A program made the translations under genes and the position numbers. From positions 44,229,719-44,293,718 of the forward strand of contig CP141141.1 in the NCBI GenBank assembly GCA_035235625.1: 64,000 nt of DNA, given 5' to 3'. The notes below the pieces were generated by a model. It saw only the letters and a list, made by a program, of their open reading frames with translations. It was not told where the DNA came from and made no database searches. Positions 57,582-64,000 of the stretch are shown piece after piece. How positions within the stretch are numbered: position 1 is the first letter of the stretch; every line of letters begins with the position of its first letter. The stretch is from Saururus chinensis. Its lineage: Eukaryota; Streptophyta; Magnoliopsida; Piperales; Saururaceae.

Positions 57582-58247
57582 CCATGAACTCTGCATTCGT
57601 GATAGTCAAAGTCATCAAGAAAATCGTCGCTATAGCATAGTCATCATCCATATGGCCATAATCATGTGGAAAGGGTACTTGTGCATCCATATAAGGGTCA
57701 TGAGCTTAAAAAAAACGATATGGTGGTGGATCTAGAGGTGCATGATGTGTTTGCAGCTGTGGGGCCATACACTGAAGCCAATAATCAGGTGAAGAAGGAA
57801 TTTGGTTGAGTAGTTAAGGCTATATCGGATAGGAAATCGGGTTTGGGCCAGACCCTAGAAAAATTGGCCCAAATAAAGTCGCGTCAAGCAGTTGTTCCTA
57901 CCCTAAAGCCGTATGTGGGAATTGAATGGGGGCAAAAGTAGTTAATGACTAGCAGCACGATCCACGACCTGCATGGTAAGTGCAACTAAGGCAATTGGAC
58001 TGGGGTGGGTGGGCCCGCAAGGCCCACTTGCCCCCCCTTGTAATTATTTCAAAAAAAACATAAAAAAATCTTAAAATATATTTATTAAAAAATTCATAAA
58101 ATTATAAAATAGAATTATAACTTACAAAGTAAATGTTAGAATTGTATTACTATAGAATGAGTGCATCTCAACTAGATTGGCATTCACTCACTTACATATT
58201 ATTTGCAATTATAATCTAAAATTTTAAATTACATTATTAACTAATTA
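57582..58247. other. Unassigned DNA
   Basis: No gene recognised. The stretch at 57,980-58,045, with 'gggtgggcccgcaaggccc' and a C-run, could be the end of the hAT element whose transposase remnant follows. Confidence 0.35.
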
Positions 58248-58800
58248 TTGATTGTTAAGTTTTCAATATCTTCTCCTATTTTCTCTTCAAAATTGGGATC
58301 TTGTGCCCTTTCTCTTGCGTCCAACCAATCTTTCAAGCAAATGAATGCCTCCACCGCATCGGTTGTCAGTCAACTTTGTCTTTCGTCTAACACCCTACCT
58401 CTTGGACTAAACACAAATTTTGATGCTAATGCGGACATCAGGGGTTAGTAAATCACGAGCTAAGCATACAACGCAGGATAATTACTTACATATCTGCCAC
58501 CAAGTTAAAAAATTCATATTACTAAGTTGTTTGGAGGATATAATGAGGTTCAAATCAGCATTTAAATCGTTAGTTAATTCATTATTATTAAATTTATACT
58601 TTTGTTTATTTTTATGAAGTAATATCCAAGACTTAGTGTTACGTGGAAGAAGCATATGAATAGAAGAAGAAGAAGTGGATTGTTTTGTCTTGACCCATAG
58701 GTTATTTAATATGTATTATATAAAGAATACAAAGTAGTTTCAACAATTTTATATAAAGTATCATTTTCATTGGCATAGGGACTCATGTTCTCACGTATAT
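58240..58800 (-). pseudogene. hAT transposase C-terminal remnant
   Basis: The minus strand from about 58,445 to 58,255 gives 'LASKFVFSPRGRVLDERQS', a stop, then 'LTTDAVEAFICLKDWLDA' and acidic residues. This is the hAT C-terminal dimerisation region (family form: ASESAFSTGGRVLD.RSSL....VEALIC..DWL). Sequence up to about 58,800 holds more decayed text that may be the preceding part. It is not the source of the 55,331 MITE by any evidence here. Confidence 0.72.
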
Positions 58801-59740
58801 CATCAATTAAAATTTGTACATCTTCTAATATAACCCTATGTCATACCTTAAATTTTCTAAAAAGTTTAACAGAAACAAAAATTTATAAAGTTATATGTCA
58901 ATCCTTCGACAAATATGTCATTCTAAGGTGTGATTGACTCATTTTCGAACATAAGGATAATTAACAGTCATGTCTTTAAATATACATAAGACATAATAAA
59001 AATCATAACCAAATCTCACAGGGTCTTACATACTAATCAGCATCATATACACAATTATAAGTAATTAGCACTCATACACATCAACTAGAAATCACTAATA
59101 AGTTCAGGAAATAAATTCTGCATAGATCTAGGATCTTCAGATTCTTCCTTTGCACAAGTGTCCCACCCGCAATTCCTCTGAAGAACCTGCATCGACAATG
59201 AATGCTGAGTATATGAATATATCCAGTAGGATGACTAAACAAGAATTATAATCCTTCAAGAATCACATCTTCATTACATTCAAAATAGGATATATAATGC
59301 AAAGTCATCATCGAGTATATCATACTTCAATCACTAGAAGCATAAGAAATAAGTGTACATCTTCGATCATTTTCAATATAGCGTGACAATAACTCATAAG
59401 TCTTCAACTTATTAAGTAAGAGTCGTATATCCTTTATGACATAGTATTCGTAGTCTTGGAGTAAATCTTGCCTCCTGAGACTACGAGCTACATGCATTCC
59501 AACTTCATATACTATGAAGTTGGCCCACCTCATCCACATTTTGAAGATACGGCCCACAATGGCTCATGGACCCATATGGTTAAAAATTTTGACTTTCATG
59601 ATCACTGAAACCTCCGCGCTGTGAGGGACCATCCATCTTTTTTAATAAAAATTATTAAAATTTAAATAGAGCTAAATTAATTTAGAATAGGTCTATTTCA
59701 CCCCAAAAAAAAATACTTAGAGCCCTTCACTACATAAAAA
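58801..59740. other. Unassigned DNA
   Basis: AT-rich non-coding sequence. TGTCATACCTTAAA near 58,842 looks like an LTR start but I cannot find its end. No gene or RNA gene recognised. Confidence 0.35.
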
Positions 59741-60195
59741 TAACTGGTATTTTTTAACATCTCAATACCCCCCACACCCCCTATAATTTTACTCATGCCT
59801 ATGCGAACACCCCAAAACTTTTAATAGTTTTTTGGCGGGTTGTACCCTTGGCCAAATAAAATTGATTTAGACTGAGACCTTAGGTCCTGTCAGATTATGC
59901 ATATTGTGACAATGACTACCCCTGCCAAAAGTTTTTTTTGAAGTTTCATGGCGGGGGGCACCCCCGATATATAAAATTATATTATATGAGGAACAAAGAT
60001 TTCTGTCAATGTCTGCATATTGCAGTAGTGACCTCTCCCCGTTAGAAACTATCTAGAAGTTTAAAGAACTTCTAGAGGTTTCTTGACGCGAGCTATTATC
60101 CGCCAAATAAAACTTATTTGGATAAAGACCTTAGTTCTCTGTCAAATTTTGCATATTTTGGCAGTAACCACCCCCCACCAAAAACCATCCAAAAG
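59740..60195. repeat. Degenerate tandem repeat, about three units
   Basis: Units of about 110-135 bp starting near 59,853, 59,965 and 60,102. They share 'gccaaataaaa', 'aagaccttag', 'ctgtcaaattttgcatatt' and a C-rich 'taaccaccccccaccaaaa', with about a quarter or more of the bases changed between units. No coding sense. Confidence 0.65.
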
Positions 60196-62837
60196 TTTTC
60201 TAGAGGAGCAGCAAGGCGAGGAGGAGAGGGAAAAAGATTGTAAAAGAGGAGCTATAAGTGAGGGGGGAGAAGAAAAATGGTCAGGAATAGGAGCTACAAG
60301 CGACGGGAGAGATGAAAGAGCTCACGCTAGAGGGGGAAGATTGAGAATGAGGCAATGAAAGAGCAAAAATAGATTTAAAATAAATAGTGAGGGTAGGGGT
60401 ATTTAGTAATTTATTTAATTTTTTTAAAGTGTGTAAAATATGGGGGAGTTTGAGTAAATTTTGAAGAGGAAATAGCTGCGTTTATTAATTTAGGAGGGAG
60501 GACTTATTTTTCGAGTACTCAATTAGAACAAAATAGAACTATTAATATAAGAAAAGAGAGAATATTTAAGTAATACTACGACCTGACACAGAAATGACCG
60601 CTTCACAGGTCCCACATGAGCAGGCCATCCAAAATCTGGGACCTATCCCATCATGGCGGCACAACGGAGCTGGGGAAATGATAAACAATCATGCTCAATA
60701 ATGCGTGTGTAGAACGTGCTCAGGGGTAGGAGCTATTATATCACGTGGAGCCCATAATAATATTACTGTTAGCACTTAGCCATCCCTGTGATCATGTAAA
60801 GAGCACACAGTTTCTATATTCATTTTTTATAGGTCAGAATTCACTCACCCCTCACATGCTAATGCAGTCTATTTACTTTAAGCTTAATTGATAGGCCACT
60901 CTTCTCAAATAGAAATACTTTGATGTATTAGATGCAGGAGAGAATTAGTAGGTTTGCTTGGGTTATGAGGCTATGGAAGCTAACCATGGACAAAAAAATG
61001 AAGAAAACGGACTTGGGTCAATGGTTATGTACTCTCTTCATCTTATATTAATAGTTTCATTTGAAAAAATAATATTTTTTATTAAATGGTAAAACATATA
61101 TCTAAGAGAAAAGAAAATAAGCTTACAATATTCTTTTTTAAGTACCTAATTACTTAATTTGAACAAACTAGAACTATTAATATGGAACAAACTTTGTTTT
61201 TTAATAAAGTTATTAATTTAAGACAAGTGAGCATTTAATTGGCAAAACATACGATTGATTGTGCATGGGGCAGAACTCTTTTAGTGTTTTCTCTAATCAT
61301 TTTGTGATCGTGGGCAATTGACCAGTTCTTCTGTGCTCGCTCGAAACAATACAAAACAGATTTGCAACTTCCTCTCTTGGTTTTGTTTCACTCCTAATTT
61401 AATTCTATATTTAGTTTTTGGAACAGATCATAAATATAAAATGACGTTTAAAGCCCTTTTAAGGCAAGAATAAGAGAAAAGTTTTTAGAGAGATATGGGG
61501 TGATTAATTGTGTAATTGCTTTGGGGTTAATTTGGGGAAATTTTGTGTGAGAAATTGTGGTAAGCTTATTGTAATCGTTGATTTATTATAGTGGATTTGT
61601 TGTTGGTTGGACCCAGAGGTTGAAATTCTACTAAACCACATATAACTCTTGTTTTCTAGTTTTTGTGCTTATTGTTCGTCGAAGAGGCTTATAATAATAG
61701 TTGTAAAATTCAACAATTGATCAATGCATTACTTAAATTTGAATTTTACTATATTTTTTCCTACAACTTTCGTAATCACTTTTAATTAATTATTCCTAAT
61801 CAAAACTAAGTGATTTGTGTATGTGAGTGTGTGAAATTAAATTTTTTACCTTTAAAACTCAACTTAGTCTTCAATTTTGAACTTTTAGAACACATATGCT
61901 CTTATTTTTTAATTTTATTAATTCTAAATTTGACTTAACTACAACATTTAGTGAGACTTCTAAGACTAAAACGTACATAGAGTTTAGACATTATTTTAAT
62001 AATTGAAATTAGCCAATTAGATCATATATACCTCATATGTACTTACAAGAGGCACACAAATCTAATACAATAGTTGTTCTCGTCTCTATGAACCATATGT
62101 TAAGAGCCTCAGGAAGCATAATCGTAGGGGCTAGTCATGGAGCTTGGTTAGGCTAGACACATCCTCATAGAAATGAGCATTGAGTTAATTATTACATAGA
62201 TTGTTCGGCCGAGAGAAAAAATATTTCATTTTGAAAATTAGAATGATAAGATCCCATATCATTAGCCAAGTAGGAAAGCATAGCTAGTATTCAAATTTCA
62301 ATTAGCTATTATATAAGGTGTTTGAAGGGGAAACCTTGTCTCATAGAAATTTGTTGAATATGCCAAGGGCTATTTGGATAGTTAATTGAGCAAAGTCAGA
62401 ATGTCTATTATATTGAATTAATTTAAATGAAGTTAAATGGAATCATAATTATGTTTGGTAATAGAATTTTAGCTTTCATAGAATGTAATGAAATGCTATG
62501 AGTTAATACACTAAAAACTCCAAAAAATGTTGCTATTCTGCAAAATGATCAATGAAATGTCCTCGTGAAGAGAAATTTGGAAATTTTGGGGCATTCCTCT
62601 AAATAGAATGTAATTTTTCATTCGATGAAAATTCTTCATCCAAATATGATTCCTCTACCTCGTTCGTCTTTTAGCCCAAGAGATGGTGGATTCTACATAA
62701 GTGTTTGTCACTTCGCTCTGAGCGGTCCACGAGCTAAGAGATGCTGGCGTAAGGGCTGATAAATAGGAGCATATGAGGAGGAAGATAGAACCAGAGTAGG
62801 TTGGGAAAAACTAATCATTTTGCTAAGCTTCTTAAAT
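60196..62837. other. AT-rich spacer with MITE remnants
   Basis: No gene seen. It contains a half Stowaway at about 60,525-60,566 and a complete one at 61,031-61,192. A possible MITE lies at about 62,365-62,655, bounded by 'ctatttggat' and 'atccaaatat', which I do not call. Confidence 0.45.
61031..61192. mobile_element. Stowaway-like MITE
   Basis: About 160 bp. Left arm CTCTCTTCATCTTATATTAA followed by 'TAGTTTCATTTG', right arm inverse of TTGTTCCATATTAATAGTTC, next to TA. Internal AT-rich spacer. Confidence 0.65.
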
Positions 62838-62975
62838 ATAAGGATGAGAAGTTTGTCACCCCCATTTTAGCTAGCTCATCCCGTCTATACACAAATGATA
62901 GATATCCACTGAATGTGTTAAGGGGGCTGGGATGGCTAAAATAAGGGGTGAGAAACTTCTCATTCTAAACATAAT
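62838..62975. mobile_element. Hairpin MITE of about 140 bp
   Basis: Left arm GATGAGAAGTTTGTCACCCC then 'CATTTTAGCTAGCTCATCCC'; right arm inverse of AATGAGAAGTTTCTCACCCC then 'TTATTTTAGCCATCCC'. The two arms cover most of the element. Target duplication not clear. Confidence 0.72.
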
Positions 62976-63497
62976 AGGGGCCTTTCTTGTTTCAGATCTT
63001 GGTCTTTAGCCCATGGATTTATATATACAAAAGATGTGTACATAGATTTCTCCAAATCTTAATCACTGCAAGTTTGGCAACATAATTGGAATATGTATCA
63101 TATAAGGGAAATCTTGTAAGTGAGTTGGCTAGCTAGTGGTGGCGGATCTAGATAATACCATAACTTTTGGTTTGATTTGAAGAACTCCTCATAATAACCT
63201 TTGAGTTGGGCTAGACCTTGATTGCATTTATTGATCCTACCCAGAAAATTGCACTAAATCCCAACCCCTATCTCTTCCTAGTTAAATCTACCCAATCCAA
63301 TTGAAGAACCAAGTTTTGCAAGTTGGTTTATTATAAAACATTTTGAAACTAAATAAAGTCAATTGGCCCAATCTACCCAGTTCAACCCAAACCATCTTAA
63401 GAATATATGGTTAAGCTCAAACAAATCAGAATCATGAAGTTCATGGTACTATTTGTAAGCTTCCTTGTCATTTAGGACCTCTGTAGACCACCCTCCA
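62976..63497. other. Unassigned DNA
   Basis: Non-coding spacer before the last LTR start. Nothing recognised. Confidence 0.4.
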
Positions 63498-64000
63498 TGT
63501 AAGGCCCCGGGTCCACGAGAGCCTAAAATTCGGGGCTAAACCTGACCCTAGTGCCAAAATTACCAAAACAAAATTTTTTCTTTCGATCCCTAGGATCCTC
63601 ATCTGTATACAAGAGCTATAGCGATCCTTAGGCCTTGATTTTGAAAAGAATATAAAGATTAATTATTATCATTTTTCATATCTGGCGAACATCGTCATGG
63701 TGTTGGTTGCCTACGTACTTATTGGATAACGTCTAAGATCAAATCCAGACGAAGTTTTGCCTATAAGTAAGGCCTTTTAATAAACATAGCATCATACATA
63801 CTATGCTTAAGTATTTTACATATGTAGTCATATATCAGAGTTAACGTAGAAAATAAAAGTGCTGACAAATTAAACAAATCATTCATTCACAATGAATCAA
63901 TTACAAAATCAGATAAATTAATCATTCACAAAATCTTATAAATCAAATAATTCATTCATAAACAAAATTTGATAAATCTAATAAATCATCATTTACAGAA
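63498..64000 (+). mobile_element. Start of another L3-type LTR (cut by window edge)
   Basis: Begins TGTAAGGCCCCGGGTCC. Its later text resembles copy E at 16,640-16,745 ('ttggttgcctacgtacttat', 'tggataacgtctaagatc', 'gaagttttgcctataagtaa'). It runs off the right edge, so its length and right target site are unknown. Confidence 0.65.

Overview
This is nuclear DNA of a flowering plant. The evidence is multi-exon genes with GT-AG introns, proteins of plant type (a CDKC kinase, a plant CCR4 deadenylase, a BRL2-like receptor kinase fragment) and a dense, nested load of LTR retrotransposons, Stowaway and hAT MITEs and a LINE. I cannot name the species, nor choose safely between monocot and dicot.

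Layout. (1) 1-24.6 kb is repeat DNA. A long solo-LTR family (called L1 here, about 4.9 kb) appears as copy A, cut by the left edge and ending at 6,111, and as copy B (12,412-19,561). A second family (L2, about 3.3 kb) gives H1 (2,306-5,652, inside A) and H2 (6,660-9,544). A third family (L3, about 1.7-2.3 kb) gives E (inside B) and D (21,409-23,125). (2) 24.8-40.0 kb is the gene island: a 12-exon CDKC gene (+), a broken BRL2-like fragment (+), a small two-exon membrane-protein gene (-), and an 11-exon CCR4 deadenylase gene (+) head to head with the small gene. A degraded antisense LINE lies in CDKC intron 2 and a hairpin MITE in CCR4 intron 8. (3) 41.3-57.6 kb is a stack of transposons. It has a Ty3/gypsy integrase remnant (-), then a Ty3/gypsy gag-protease remnant (+) cut into four pieces by an L2 LTR (which itself holds an L1 LTR), an L3-like LTR and a hAT MITE (which holds a Stowaway). 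(4) 57.2-64 kb holds gag and hAT-transposase remnants, MITEs, a degenerate tandem repeat and the start of another L3-type LTR cut by the right edge.

The two intact housekeeping genes act at opposite ends of mRNA life: CDKC with cyclin T phosphorylates the RNA polymerase II tail, and CCR4 removes poly(A) tails in the cytoplasm. Nothing suggests they are coordinated beyond being neighbours. I found no undescribed enzyme system. The most striking content is the transposon layering: most insertions can be bounded to the base by their target-site duplications, and the two large LTR families are inserted into each other. Exon junctions were read by eye from splice sites, frame and family similarity, and each joined reading frame closes exactly; no alignment or expression data were available.
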